Shown here: positions 49,201 to 59,818 of the stretch, piece after piece
How the letters are laid out: every line of letters starts with the position of its first letter
Numbering within the stretch: the first letter of the stretch is position 1
Source of the DNA: Nicotiana tabacum
Taxonomy: Eukaryota; Streptophyta; Magnoliopsida; Solanales; Solanaceae
Direction: 5' to 3'
Assembly: GCF_000715075.1 (NCBI RefSeq)
Contig: NC_134087.1
Location: 129,757,518 to 129,821,517 of the forward strand
Length of the DNA: 64,000 nt
Translations under genes and position numbers: made by a program
The notes under the pieces: model-generated
Databases searched by the model: none
What the model saw: the letters and a program-made list of their open reading frames with translations, nothing else
What the model was told of the DNA's origin: nothing

Positions 49201-49500
49201 TAGGCGTTTGGACATAAGAATTGTAAAATTCGAAAAAATGGTGAAATATTTTTTCAAGTGAAAATGACATTTGAAATTTAGAGTTGTGTTTGGACATAAA
49301 TTTTAGTTTGGGTTGTTTTTGAAGTTTTGTGATTTGAGTGAAAATTTTGAAAAACAGTTTTTTGCAGTTTTTCAAATTTTTGAAAATTTCCAAAATGAAT
49401 CTTCAAGTGAAAATTGAAAGTTTTACGAAATGCTGATTTCGAAAAAAGTGAATTTTTTTTGGAAAAATCTTCCATCAAATTTTATATCCAAACTGGCACT
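49201..49500. mobile_element. Hairpin-type MITE
   Basis: The left end AGGCGTTTGGACATAA and the right end (reverse complement GTGCCAGTTTGGATATAA) are imperfect terminal inverted repeats. A GTTTGGACATAAATTTTAG repeat lies inside, and many TTTTGAAAA stretches face each other. It is AT-rich, about 300 bp and without coding potential. The superfamily is not assigned; the flanking target repeat is unclear. Confidence 0.6.
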
Positions 49501-49514
49501 TAATTTATTAATTT

Positions 49515-49566
49515 CAAGTTAGTTTTTGAATTTAGGATTTCTTTTGGTGTCGCATTAGTTTAGATA
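49515..49566 (+). repeat. Left copy of a ~45-bp direct repeat (partner 62622-62668)
   Basis: The text TTTTGAATTTAGGATTTCTT followed by TGTCGCATTAGTTTAGATA recurs at 62625-62668 with a few changes, in the same orientation and 13 kb away. It flanks a block whose ends are GC-rich. Confidence 0.7.
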
Positions 49567-49576
49567 TTGTTTTAAA

Positions 49577-49680
49577 TTGGGATGACAATGGGGCGGGGCG
49601 GGGCGGGGCGGGTTTGAACGTTAGCAGGGCGGTGCGGGTTTGAGATTTTATGGTTGCGGGGCGGGTGCGATTTAGTTTTG
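49577..49680. mobile_element. GC-rich left arm of a hAT-like element
   Basis: GGGATGACAATGGGGCGGGG is followed by repeated GGGGCGGG and GCGGGTTTGA blocks. The counterpart at 62545-62622 has GCGGGTGCGGGG, GGGCGGGGCGGG and ends CCGCCTGCCATTCCT, whose reverse complement AGGAATGGCAGGCGG resembles the left end. Such GC-rich ends are common in plant hAT-like elements. Without the LTR element inserted at 49994, the pair would bound about 0.8 kb. Confidence 0.4.
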
Positions 49681-49993
49681 CTTAATGTTCAGCCTAGTTG
49701 ATGCTTTACTTTTTCCTGATTTCCTGGTTTCACTTCTTTTTATCGATAGTTTTTTCTTTCAAATTATATTTTTGATTCTTGACTTAGTGTATTAATGTTC
49801 ACACAAGTATTAAATGAATATATGTGCTGCTCCTATTTATTTATTTTAATAATAATACTACTTACAAGTAGTGCGAATAGAAATATAATAAAATAAGAAG
49901 AACACGTGATAGCGGAAAGATCTTCCTTCGTAATTTGGCTAAACAGTTGCATCAAATTTTAGAAACCTGGTCCAATGAATCTTGGTATACATA

Positions 49994-50203
49994 CGTAACG
50001 ACTAAAAAAGAAGGAAATGAAATGCAGAGAAAGGAAAAGACTCAATTTTGTCTTTGAAAATAATCATAACATGTATTTAAAGAACAGGGGAAAAAGTGCA
50101 AAAAGCTAACTTTGGGGTAAAACATCAACGCAACAACTATTTTTGGGACTCAAGTGTAATTATTCTAAACTAGGGCCTATTTTCTTCATTTCCATTCGTT
50201 ACA
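49994..50203 (-). repeat. 3' LTR of the gene-carrying element
   Basis: It is 210 bp, with ends CGTAACG and CGTTACA. Relative to the other LTR, it lacks about 39 bp (partner 61960-61998) that include most of a hairpin, and another short stretch near 50053. A PPT, TAGGGGGATGGAA on the minus strand, lies next to it at 50204-50216. Confidence 0.9.
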
Positions 50204-50499
50204 TTCCATCCCCCTATAAAAACCTTTGTCCCTGCACTGGCTAGTTGCCTCTCTTGGCTTTGTAGTAACTTCCTGGCTCTTGAGGCATAAGCATCCTGAA
50301 AATGTCTCCAACAATATACAGACCAACTTCATGAATTGCTTGTAAAACCAAACACATTTGGATTATGATGCCTTCTTCGCGAGGAAGATCAACTTTCACT
50401 GAAAAAGTACATTATCCTCAAGGTTGGGAATAATACTACTACACAAAGTGTTTCTTCTAGTTGTGGATGCATAAGCTAATTGAGTACTACTTAACTCAT

Positions 50500-50754
50500 T
50501 TAATTCATCAGTCTCCCAGTTGCTTTGAAAAGGCTCAAATAGGCAAATAACTTATCTGATAGGACCCTGAAAGCATAATAAAAGGAAATCACTCCATAAA
50601 GGTCTTTGATGCATTCCAACTTGGCAGGTTTATGAGCCTTCAATGACTTCACAAAACTTGAAGTTAACCGGTAGTACTTCCAAAGTAGATCCTTCTTTGT
50701 TGTACATATCCCAATAGACACCTCCAAAATGCTATGATCCACAAGTAAGTCCAA
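50500..50754 (-). CDS. 84-residue ORF near the 3' end of the element, unknown
   Basis: The frame starts MDLLVDHSILEVSIGICTTK, shifted by one from the receiver-like frame, so it is likely the same coding region after an indel. It is Leu/Lys-rich, with YYRLTSSFVKSLKAHKPAKL and ISFYYAFRVL. I recognise no domain. It could be a further captured host fragment or original element sequence. Confidence 0.35.
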   Translation of the reverse strand: MDLLVDHSILEVSIGICTTKKDLLWKYYRLTSSFVKSLKAHKPAKLECIKDLYGVISFYYAFRVLSDKLFAYLSLFKATGRLMN

Positions 50755-50759
50755 ATTTG

Positions 50760-50828
50760 AATAATAATGGTAGCTCGGTCACAGTCAACACAAGGTTTAT
50801 CTGATGAGGCATTTCCTTCAGTATCTCC
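50760..50828 (-). pseudogene. Second half of the receiver-like fragment, beyond the copia insertion
   Basis: After removing the copia element and one copy of TCTCC, the frame continues AW-EILKEMPHQINLVLT and then ELP-FKFGL before a stop at about 50710. The motif DGLKAWEILK--PH-I-L-LTE-LP is the alpha-2/beta-3 region of pseudo-response regulators (PRR family) as I recall it. The phospho-accepting Asp equivalent is not preserved in that family either. The identity needs a search. Confidence 0.55.
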
Positions 50829-52200
50829 TGATGGAATATATACCACAGCGGAAGCAATAACAGAATCTTATTCACGTGTAATCTAAACAACTAGCATGTA
50901 TGGAGATTTTAGGATTACCTCTTGAAGCGTAAACACAACAAATCTAGGTCGTTTTCCAGTTCCTCAGTTGAAAACACACTAGCAGATTTCCACAGTCTTC
51001 TACTGTGTTACCCAAACAATAACAAAAAAAAAAAAATTTTGTGTGGGCAAAATTCTAGTAGAAACCTCAGTCAGAATCATGTAAAAAACGTCCAGCCCTT
51101 ATATCCATATATATAGCTGCGTTTTTTAGGTCAAAACCGTTTTCAAAACCTGTTAGGTTTCCTTCTCCCACTAAGGGACGGTTTTCAAAACCTGTTAGGT
51201 TTCCTTCTCCCACTAAGGGACGGTTTCCACGTTTTCTTTCCCACTAAGTAACAGTTTCCACTATTTTCTATTATTTAGGCACAGTAGGGACCACAGAATT
51301 TAATTAACAAGGCTTCCTATTATGATGTTAATTTCGAAATTCTGAAACTAATTTCCATCATAATAAATTACGAATTATTCCACTAAAAATTCGTAATTGC
51401 ACTCCTTAGTTCAATTTCGAAATTCTTCCATAAAACCTTATTTAACTCCCCATGTTAAGATTCAGATACTAATCAATCAAATTAAATTACTGACTATTTA
51501 ATTTATTGATTACTTCCTTTAGACTTACACTTAACTTATTTCATGTGTCGGATACAAAATCCACCGGCCGGGTTTACACATGAAAACTTATAAGCTTTCA
51601 TAAAGGAGTATCATCAATCTCAAAATTGAGACATGGATTCCATCAACGAATTATTACTTCGCCAATGTATATCATTGTTATCCAATTTACCAGGCTTATT
51701 GACTCGCGAAAGAATCTCGCCTTTTTATAAATCAAAACAACAAGTGACATACACAGCTAATAATAATTATATCAGGATTAAGAGTATAAGTACATTAAAT
51801 GGACTAGAGAAATTATTTTATAAAGTCAGTATAAAATACTCATCTCTACTTGATCCGTTCAATACATACAAAATGTACTAGCACAAGAAGTTGGAATTAA
51901 ACCATTCCCATAATTAAGATAAATTATATTTAATCTTGTGCTACAATCATTCCGATGATTTGTCCAATTCCATCATTAGATTGTGAACATTAACTTTTAT
52001 GTCTTACAAGAACCGATGATTTAATCTTCCGTGTATAAGCTAAACTCTATACACTAAATCATCTACTATGTAAGCAATGGACGCACAAACCAACACATGA
52101 TCTATTTAAAATGAAACTTTATTGAATTTAAACAAGTAAATAAATAATTGTTCATAAAGAATACTATAACAATACGCATGGCTTATAGTATATTCTAACA
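50829..52200 (-). repeat. 3' LTR of the young copia element
   Basis: It is nearly identical to 57263-58632, 1372 bp, TG...CA on the minus strand. It contains two adjacent copies of GGTTTTCAAAACCTGTTAGG at about 51137-51200. Confidence 0.95.
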
Positions 52201-52211
52201 ATCTCCCACTT
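52201..52211 (-). other. PPT of the young copia element
   Basis: The minus strand reads AAGTGGGAGAT immediately before TGTTAGAATA, the usual plus-strand primer of plant copia elements. Confidence 0.95.
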
Positions 52212-53292
52212 AGACTAATAACCATGCGTCTACAATTTTGACACCCATTCCTTCTACATGCTTATCAAAAGTCTTCTGTGGTAAGCTCTTAGTAAACGGA
52301 TCTGCCAAGTTGTTCTCTGACGCAATCTTGGTGACCACTACATCCCCTCTCTGCACTATATCACGAATTAAATGATATTTACGCTCAATGTGCTTTGCCC
52401 TCTTATGGCTTCGTGGCTCCTTTGAATTTGCAACCGCACCACTATTATCACAGTAAAGCGTAATTGGTGCTTGAATCGAATGAACCACACCCAACGCTCT
52501 CAGGAAGTTACCGAGCCAAACTGCCTCTTTGGCTGCCTCAGAGGCTGCCACATATTCGGCTTCCATGGTGGAATCAGCAACACAAGTTTGCTTGATACTC
52601 CTCCAACTTATGGCTCCACCTCCAAGAGTAAACACATTACCTGAGGTAGACTTTCTAGAATCTCTGTCTGATTGGAAATCCGAATCAGTATACCCAATAG
52701 GTACCAGGTCATCCGATTGGTAGATCAACATGTAATCCCTAGTCCTTTTCAGGTACTTGATTATATGTTTAACCGCCGTCCAATGCTCTTTCCCAGGATT
52801 AGACTGAAATCTGCTAACAACGCCAACGGCAAAGCAGATATCAGGCCTAGTGCATAACATAGCATACATCAGGCTCCCCACAGCTGATGCATAAGGGACC
52901 GCCTTCATCTTTTCTATCTCTTCATCAGTCTTAGGAGACTGATCTTTAGATAGAGAAATCCCATGTCTGAAAGGAAGGAATCCTTTCTTGGAATCATGCA
53001 TGCTAAACCTGGAGAGTATTGTATCAATATAAAGACCTTGGGACAAGCCTAATATCCTTTTCTTGCGATCTCGCAAGAGTTTGATCCCAAGGATATGAGC
53101 CGCTTCTCCCAAATCTTTCATATCAAAATGTGTGGACAACCATTGCTTAACTGAATTCAACATGCCCACATTATTTCCTATGAGCAGTATGTCATCTACA
53201 TATAAGATCAAAAATGCCACTTTGTCCCCATCCCACTTTTTGTATACACAAGATTCGTTAAGACACTGATCAAAACCAAAAGTTTTAATCAC
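52210..53292 (-). CDS. Copia RT C-terminus and RNase H, 360 residues
   Basis: It continues gag-pol after the frameshift. The RT catalytic box is LYVDDILLIGN (Asp at 32-33 of this frame), followed by STHFDMKDLGEAAHILGIKL. RNase H contains GYTDSDFQSDRDSRKS, STMEAEYVAASEAAKEAVWL and LYCDNSGAVANSKEP, with a conserved HIERKYHLIRD and ADPFTKSLP near the end. The frame stops at 52210, just before the PPT, as expected for an intact C-terminus. It has no start of its own and would be translated only if the upstream frame were continuous. Confidence 0.92.
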   Translation of the reverse strand: MIKTFGFDQCLNESCVYKKWDGDKVAFLILYVDDILLIGNNVGMLNSVKQWLSTHFDMKDLGEAAHILGIKLLRDRKKRILGLSQGLYIDTILSRFSMHDSKKGFLPFRHGISLSKDQSPKTDEEIEKMKAVPYASAVGSLMYAMLCTRPDICFAVGVVSRFQSNPGKEHWTAVKHIIKYLKRTRDYMLIYQSDDLVPIGYTDSDFQSDRDSRKSTSGNVFTLGGGAISWRSIKQTCVADSTMEAEYVAASEAAKEAVWLGNFLRALGVVHSIQAPITLYCDNSGAVANSKEPRSHKRAKHIERKYHLIRDIVQRGDVVVTKIASENNLADPFTKSLPQKTFDKHVEGMGVKIVDAWLLV

Positions 53293-53296
53293 CTTA

Positions 53297-56200
53297 TCAA
53301 AACAAGTGTTCCATTGCCCTAGATGCCTGTTTTAGTCCATAAATGGACCTTTTAAGCTTACACAACATGTGCTCTTTGCCACTTTCCATAAAACCGTCTG
53401 GTTGCATCATATAGATGCACTCATCAAGACTTCCATTAAGAAAAGCTGTCTTGACATCCATTTGCCAAATCTCATAATCATAATGAGCAGCAATGGATAA
53501 GAGAATCCTTATAGACTTAAGCATGGCTACGGGCGAGAAGGTTTCCTCATAGTCAATCCCTTCTTTCTGAGTAAACCCTTTCGCTACAAGCCTTGCTTTA
53601 AAAGTTTGTACTTTTCCGTCTACACCTCTCTTTTTCTTATAGATCCATTTGCATCCAATGGGTTTAACCCCATCAGTTGGTTCTACAAGATCCCAAACCT
53701 GATTAGAGTACATAGACTCCATCTCTGATTTCATAGCAGCAACCCACTTATCGGCATCCTTATCATGTAGTGCTTGGTCGTAATTGACAGGTTCGGAGGT
53801 AGGCTCCTCAGGGATCCTATCATATGATTCTCCCAAGAGCGTGTAACGAACTGGCTGTCTTATTTCTCTCCCACTACGACTACGCACTACATCAGTTGCA
53901 ACTACATCACGTTGATTTTGTGGTTGAACCACAACATCATCAGGAACCTGAGTCTCCATGCTATCCACAGGGATATCAACGACTTCTTCCTGTTGTGCAG
54001 TCTGCTCAACATGACTCCCACTACTTTGTGGTAGTATGACTGCGGGCACTTGTTCTTGTGGTACATTAAGTCTATTGACATTTCTCCCACTACTAAAGTG
54101 CAATGGTATGTCAAAATCGACTTCCGGGGTTTGGATATGGTCGTTTTGATTTTTAGATGACTGAGTTTCCATTCCTTTGTTGAGTTCCTGTAAAACGAGT
54201 TTACTTCTAGGAACATGGTTCATCAAATAGTCCTCTTCTAGAAACTTGGCATTTGTGCTAACAATTACTTTTTTCTCTTTAGGACAATAGAATAAACCAC
54301 CTTTCGTCCCTTTTGGATAACCTATAAACACGCATACATCCGTTCTTGCCTCCAATTTATCCATTTTCCCCTTTAGCACATGTGCCGGACAACCCCAAAC
54401 TCGAATATGCCGCAGACTAGGCTTGCGCCCAGTCCACAATTCTGTAGGGGTCAAGGGTACTGACTTTGAAGGAGCTAAGTTCAGAACATAATTCGCCGTT
54501 TCTAAGGCATGTCCCCAAAAAGACGAAGGCAAATCGGAATAACTCATCATTGATCTAACCATTTCCATAAGAGTCCTATTTCTTCTTTCAGCTACACCAT
54601 TTTGTTGTGGAGTTCCAGGTGCAGATAATTGAGATGTAATTCCACATTCTAATAAATAACCAATAAAGTCTGTAGAGAGGTACTCCCCACCACGATCAGA
54701 TCGTAGTGTCTTGATATGTTTATTATGTCGCTTTTCAGTCTCAGTCTTGAATTCTTTGAACTTTTCAAAACATTCAGACTTTCGACGCAACAAATAAATA
54801 TATCCATACTTTGAGTAATCATCTGTGAAAGTCACAAAATACTCAAAACCACCTCTTGCTTGGACATTCATTGGACCACACAAATCAGAATGAATTAATT
54901 CTAATTTATCACTTGCCCGATTTCCTTTTGAGGGGAAATTTCGTTTTGTCATTTTCCCTTCTAAACAAGATTCACAAGTTGGTAGTGCCTCCACTTTCAA
55001 TGAACTTAAAGGTCCATCCTTGACCAACCTGGAAATTCTGTTCAAATTTATATGACCCAAACGCAAGTGCCATAAATATGTTTCACTCAATTCAGAAGAA
55101 CGTTTTCTCTTGCTTGGTAAATCAACATTATTCAGTTCTTTAGGTGGTAACGGTTTAGGAATAGAGTCAACAACAAAAATACCATTAATCAATGTAGCCG
55201 AAGAGAGATAACGCTTATTATGAGTAATAACACATTTATCAACGTCATGACAATTAAAATCATAACCATCTCTCATAGCGCTAGAAACCGAAATTAAATT
55301 CCTTCTAACGGAAGGTACATATAATGTGTCTTTTAAAGCTAAAACTCTACCACTACCAAATGAAATACTAATATTTCCTAATGCTAAAGCTGGGGCTGCT
55401 GAACCGTCTGCTTGATAAACATTGATTTCTCCTTTACTTAGCCGCCGCGTTACCTGAAACCCCTGCAAATAAGTGCAGATATGATTAGTGGCTCCCGAAT
55501 CTACACACCATGACATGGTAGAAACAGCCGCTAAAAATGTTTCAACGACAAGTAGATGTAAATCACCTGGTTTATTTTTCAGCTTGGCCAGATAAGTTGG
55601 ACACTGCTTCTTATGATGCCCGGGCTGCTTGCAGTGATAACACTTGCCCTTAGCCTTTTTCACACCAGCAGTCGCGCCACCAACAGAGGGTTTTTGAGCC
55701 TTTTTCTTTTTCTGCCCGCCTCTCGGCTTAGAAGAAGAACCTGCCTCAAAATTCAATGCCACAGGAGGAGCTTGGGACTTGATAATAGTCTCTGCCGACT
55801 GCAGCTCATTCAACAATTTCGCAAGGGACAAATCCATTTTGTTCATGTTATAATTCAGGCGAAATTGCTGAAAACTGTCAGGCAAAGTCTGCAGGATCAT
55901 TTCAACCTGCGTGTCCTTATCAATGTTAGCTCCAAGGACCTCCAGTTCATTCAGAAGACTCATCATCTTCAGAACATGGTCCCTGACCGATGAACCTTCA
56001 ACCATTTTGGTATTCAGAAGGGCTTTCATGGCAGTCTGCTTAGCCGCACGATTCTGATCTTCGAACATTTCTTTGAGATTTTCCAGAATGTCATAAGCAG
56101 ACTCCATCGACTGATGCTGATGTTGCAGAACATTCGACATGGATGCCAAAATGTAACACCGCGCCATCTCATCAGCCTTAATCCATTTCTGGTAAGCCTT

Positions 56201-56392
56201 CTGTTCATCATCTGTGGCATCATCTCCAGGTTTTTCTGGACACACCTCATCGAGCACAAATTTGTACTCTTCAGCAATTAGAACAATATCCAAATTTCGT
56301 TTCCAATCAACATAATTTGGACCCTCAAGTTTGTTTTGGGTAAGAATGGCAGTAAGGGGATTAAAAGCAGTCATTGTTAATCTGGGAGACAT
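53297..56392 (-). CDS. Copia gag-pol, 1031 residues, ending at a frameshift in RT
   Basis: Gag occupies residues 1-250. The CCHC knuckle uses C251, C254, H259 and C264. The protease has CVDSGATNH with D298-S-G. The integrase zinc module has H442/H447 and C473/C476. The catalytic triad is D503 (LIHSDLCGP), D566 (LRSDRGGEY) and E602 ([10 protein letters not shown]), with DD35E spacing. RT starts near 900 with the [21 protein letters not shown] region and [17 protein letters not shown]. The frame ends at 53297 because of one extra base in the CCC run at 53317-53319 (plus strand): without it the RT would continue into the downstream frame. Being otherwise open and young, this is a candidate source for mobilising copia-type elements nearby. 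Confidence 0.93.
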   Translation of the reverse strand: MSPRLTMTAFNPLTAILTQNKLEGPNYVDWKRNLDIVLIAEEYKFVLDEVCPEKPGDDATDDEQKAYQKWIKADEMARCYILASMSNVLQHQHQSMESAYDILENLKEMFEDQNRAAKQTAMKALLNTKMVEGSSVRDHVLKMMSLLNELEVLGANIDKDTQVEMILQTLPDSFQQFRLNYNMNKMDLSLAKLLNELQSAETIIKSQAPPVALNFEAGSSSKPRGGQKKKKAQKPSVGGATAGVKKAKGKCYHCKQPGHHKKQCPTYLAKLKNKPGDLHLLVVETFLAAVSTMSWCVDSGATNHICTYLQGFQVTRRLSKGEINVYQADGSAAPALALGNISISFGSGRVLALKDTLYVPSVRRNLISVSSAMRDGYDFNCHDVDKCVITHNKRYLSSATLINGIFVVDSIPKPLPPKELNNVDLPSKRKRSSELSETYLWHLRLGHINLNRISRLVKDGPLSSLKVEALPTCESCLEGKMTKRNFPSKGNRASDKLELIHSDLCGPMNVQARGGFEYFVTFTDDYSKYGYIYLLRRKSECFEKFKEFKTETEKRHNKHIKTLRSDRGGEYLSTDFIGYLLECGITSQLSAPGTPQQNGVAERRNRTLMEMVRSMMSYSDLPSSFWGHALETANYVLNLAPSKSVPLTPTELWTGRKPSLRHIRVWGCPAHVLKGKMDKLEARTDVCVFIGYPKGTKGGLFYCPKEKKVIVSTNAKFLEEDYLMNHVPRSKLVLQELNKGMETQSSKNQNDHIQTPEVDFDIPLHFSSGRNVNRLNVPQEQVPAVILPQSSGSHVEQTAQQEEVVDIPVDSMETQVPDDVVVQPQNQRDVVATDVVRSRSGREIRQPVRYTLLGESYDRIPEEPTSEPVNYDQALHDKDADKWVAAMKSEMESMYSNQVWDLVEPTDGVKPIGCKWIYKKKRGVDGKVQTFKARLVAKGFTQKEGIDYEETFSPVAMLKSIRILLSIAAHYDYEIWQMDVKTAFLNGSLDECIYMMQPDGFMESGKEHMLCKLKRSIYGLKQASRAMEHLF

Positions 56393-57248
56393 TAAATATT
56401 TAAATAGATCAAATCAGTTTGTATTATGAATATTAAAATTCAAAACACATTATATATATACAATCTATGCACCTTGAACAACAAATTTCGATGGGAAAGA
56501 AGCTATTCTTGCAATATACATATATAATGACAGATTTTCACTCCATAAACTTAAACATGTCATACTCAGATGGAGAGTAAACTGTTAATTTAAGCCAAGT
56601 GAATATCAACATTCAACATATATTAGTCCCATTGAACCAACATGCATACTCAGATGGAGAGTAAATACAAATAATCAATGACTAGTATAACATAGTGATT
56701 ATTCATAATATTTTTATCCGATATGGAAGAAGACCTACGTCAACGTGTAAAAACATTATATCACTGATTTTTTTAAGCCCGGGGACCAAGGGAATTCATC
56801 CCCACAATTTCTGGAATTAAAAACAACTAAAAAAAATTTCAGAATTTTAGAAAAACAGCAAAAACACCATCTAAATGACCCCGAATGCCCAAAAAACGAC
56901 TTCAGTATTGCTCACTGGGCCGTTTCGCATGGACCTGCCAAGTTTCAGGTCAATCGGAGTCCGTCAACTTTTTGACCTCCGATTTTCTGCCCTAATTCAG
57001 CAGAACGTGTTTTTCCGTTTTACATGATAAAATTCAATTTTCAGATTATTCTAACTCAATATCACCAATATTAAAAGGATACATCAAGTTTCCAGAATAA
57101 TCAACACAACCCATAACAGATAATCACACCAAAAAAACAGTGCAGGTTTTCAGAAAAACAAACATTGCATGTAATTCAAAACTTGCATATAGAACATGAT
57201 ATTAATCCTTATGGTTTATCCTAATTATTTAATTAGACGTGAGTAAGC

Positions 57249-57262
57249 TCTGATACCAATTG
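57249..57262 (-). other. PBS of the young copia element
   Basis: The minus strand reads ATTGGTATCAGAGC directly after the LTR end, complementary to initiator tRNA-Met. Confidence 0.95.
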
Positions 57263-58632
57263 ATGGAATATATACCACAGCGGAAGCAATAACAGAATCT
57301 TATTCACGTGTAATCTAAACAACTAGCATGTATGGAGATTTTAGGATTACCTCTTGAAGCGTAAACACAACAAATCTAGGTCGTTTTCCAGTTCCTCAGT
57401 TGAAAACACACTAGCAGATTTCCACAGTCTTCTACTGTGTTACCCAAACAATAACCGAAAAAAAAGAATTTTGTGTGGTCAAAATTCTAGTAGAAACCTC
57501 AGTCAGAATCATGTAAAAAACGTCCAGCCCTTATATCCATATATATAGCTGCGTTTTTTAGGTCAAAACCGTTTTCAAAACCTGTTAGGTTTCCTTCTCC
57601 CACTAAGGGACGGTTTTCAAAACCTGTTAGGTTTCCTTCTCCCACTAAGGGACGGTTTCCACGTTTTCTTTCCCACTAAGTAACAGTTTCCACTATTTTC
57701 TATTATTTAGGCACAGTAGGGACCACCGAATTTAATTAACAAGGCTTCCTATTATGATGTTAATTTCGAAATTCTGAAACTAATTTCCATCATAATAAAT
57801 TACGAATTATTCCACTAAAAATTCGTAATTGCACTCCTTAGTTCAATTTCGAAATTCTTCCATAAAACCTTATTTAACTCCCCATGTTAAGATTCAGATA
57901 CTAATCAATCAAATTAAATTACTGACTATTTAATTTATTGATTACTTCCTTTAGACTTACACTTAACTTATTTCATGTGTCGGATACAAAATCCACCGGC
58001 CGGGTTTACACATGAAAACTTATAAGCTTTCATAAAGGAGTATCATCAATCTCAAAATTGAGACATGGATTCCATCAACTAATTATTACTTCGCCAATGT
58101 ATATCATTGTTATCCAATTTACCAGGCTTATTGACTCGCGAAAGAATCTCGCCTTTTAATAAATCAAAACAACAAGTGACATACACAGCTAATAATAATT
58201 ATATCAGGATTAAGAGTATAAGTACATTAAATGGACTAGAGAAATTATTTTATAAAGTCAGTATAAAATACTCATCTCTACTTGATCCGTTCAATACATA
58301 CAAAATGTACTAGCACAAGAAGTTGGAATTAAACCATTCCCATAATTAAGATAAATTATATTTAATCTTGTGCTACAATCATTCCGATGATTTGTCCAAT
58401 TCCATCATTAGATTGTGAACATTAACTTTTATGTCTTACAAGAACCGATGATTTAATCTTCCGTGTATAAGCTAAACTCTATACACTAAATCATCTACTA
58501 TGTAAGCAATGGACGCACAAACCAACACATGATCTATTTAAAATGAAACTTTATTGAATTTAAACAAGTAAATAAATAATTGTTCATAAAGAATACTATA
58601 ACAATACGCATGGCTTATAGTATATTCTAACA
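57263..58632 (-). repeat. 5' LTR of the young copia element
   Basis: The minus strand starts TGTTAGAATATACTATAAGC and ends TATATTCCATCA. A direct repeat of CGGTTTTCAAAACCTGTTAG-like text occurs near 57567-57660. Differences from the other LTR cluster in an A-rich tract near 57453-57480, with single changes at about 57727, 58080 and 58158. Confidence 0.95.
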
Positions 58633-59046
58633 TCTCCCACGCCTTCAATCCATCACGAACAACAGCAACATACTGCTCCTGCTGGTGGACTTCGAGCTGA
58701 CACACTTCCACACCAGAAACAACAAGCCGTTCTAGTGCAAGACTTACTACAAGTATGTTTCTTTTCCATAACCGTGAACTCAAAACATTAGCCAACAAAT
58801 TCCGACTTTCCATCAGATTTTTGCACCAATTCAACTTAATACATGCAACATTGTGTGTGTAGAATAAATCTTTCTCCTCTATCTCAACCAAAGTAACTGT
58901 TGCAGAAGAAACCTCCATTTTGTCATAAGCGAGCGAAATATCTTCACGAGACTGTGATTGAATGTCAAGGGCATAGAAGACACTAATAATGCTTCTATTA
59001 ACGAGAGGTTGATGAAATTCCAAGTGAGATATTAAGTACTGCAAGG
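58633..59046 (-). pseudogene. Continuation of the element's ORF, first half of a response-regulator-like receiver fragment
   Basis: This is in frame with the upstream ORF once the hAT-like element is removed (L-Q-Y-L-I-S-H-L-E-F). It runs through HQPLVNRSIISVFYALDIQS and a stretch I do not recognise. Near its end it reads QYVAVVRDGLKAWE, which resembles the receiver domain of plant pseudo-response regulators (V-A-V-x-DGL-AWE). The copia element inserted at 58632 splits the ORF here. The first codons of an open frame at 59125 come from the hAT-like element. Confidence 0.6.
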
Positions 59047-59818
59047 CAGAGGCGGACCCAGGATTCGAGCATGACGGGGGCACCACTGTATATGCTAATC
59101 GCCAGCAATAAAATTCGGCGTGCAACTCTTTGAAACTTAATGATTATGATGACTTATCATCCAAGTATTAACAAAAAGAAGTTCTAAAGAAAAAGAAAGC
59201 ACTAAACGGGGGGAGAGAGAGAATTCTTCGCAATAGGGCATTCAAACGTAAAATTATAAAAGACTTACTAGAGAAATTAAGATTAAGAGTATGTTATTAC
59301 TAAAAGAATTGAAGAAGAGTCTCAAACTCTTAGTTTCTATTGCCAATTCAAAGTGATTGTTAAAGAAGATTGTGGCAGAAGATTTGTATTTTTCTATTTG
59401 TGGAGCGATAAGTTGCAATTTGAGACTTTCAATTCTAAGGAAGGAATTTACAAAAAAGAATAAAATTAATTAAGTTTGACTATTTTGTATTAGTACTAAA
59501 TTATAATTGAATATTAAAAAAAGAAGATTAAAGTAAAAATAAAGTAATTTGCTATTAAATAAAATTTACATTGTATTCAAAGAACTAAAATAAAAAAAGG
59601 AGAAAAGACTGAGGAAAGCTTTGGGGGTTTCGAACCTGCGTCACCACAGCATAGGAGAGAATTTAAGTGCCCAAAGCAACCACTTCTTCCATCCATCACT
59701 TTGGGGGCACCATTAAAATATTTAAGGGGGTATATAAGTACACATATATATATAATATGTATATACAAAATTTTTGCCGAGGCTAACGGGGTCACATGAC
59801 CCCTCAACTACGGACCTG
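59047..59818. mobile_element. Non-autonomous hAT-like element inserted in the ORF
   Basis: The 8-bp direct repeat CTGCAAGG flanks it (59039-59046 and 59819-59826), the target size of hAT elements. The left end is CAGAGGCGGACCC; the right end, reverse-complemented, is CAGGTCCGTAGTTG, an imperfect inverted repeat. It is 772 bp, AT-rich in the middle, with a short SSR (ATATATATATA near 59744) and no transposase. Short ORFs within it are not genes. Confidence 0.85.

Larger units (their letters stand above)
50829..58632 (-). mobile_element. Young, nearly intact Ty1/copia element
   Basis: Bounded by the direct repeat TCTCC (50824-50828 and 58633-58637). On the minus strand: 5' LTR 58632-57263, PBS, gag-pol 56392-52210, PPT, 3' LTR 52200-50829. 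The LTRs are 1370 and 1372 bp and by eye differ at only about seven to ten positions, so insertion was recent. One apparent extra base breaks gag-pol; otherwise all domains are present. It sits in the ORF of the gene-carrying element. Confidence 0.95.

Noticed and set aside
53824..54216. Short ORFs on both strands inside the copia integrase-RT linker
   Set aside because: They are shadows of the intact 1031-residue gag-pol frame.
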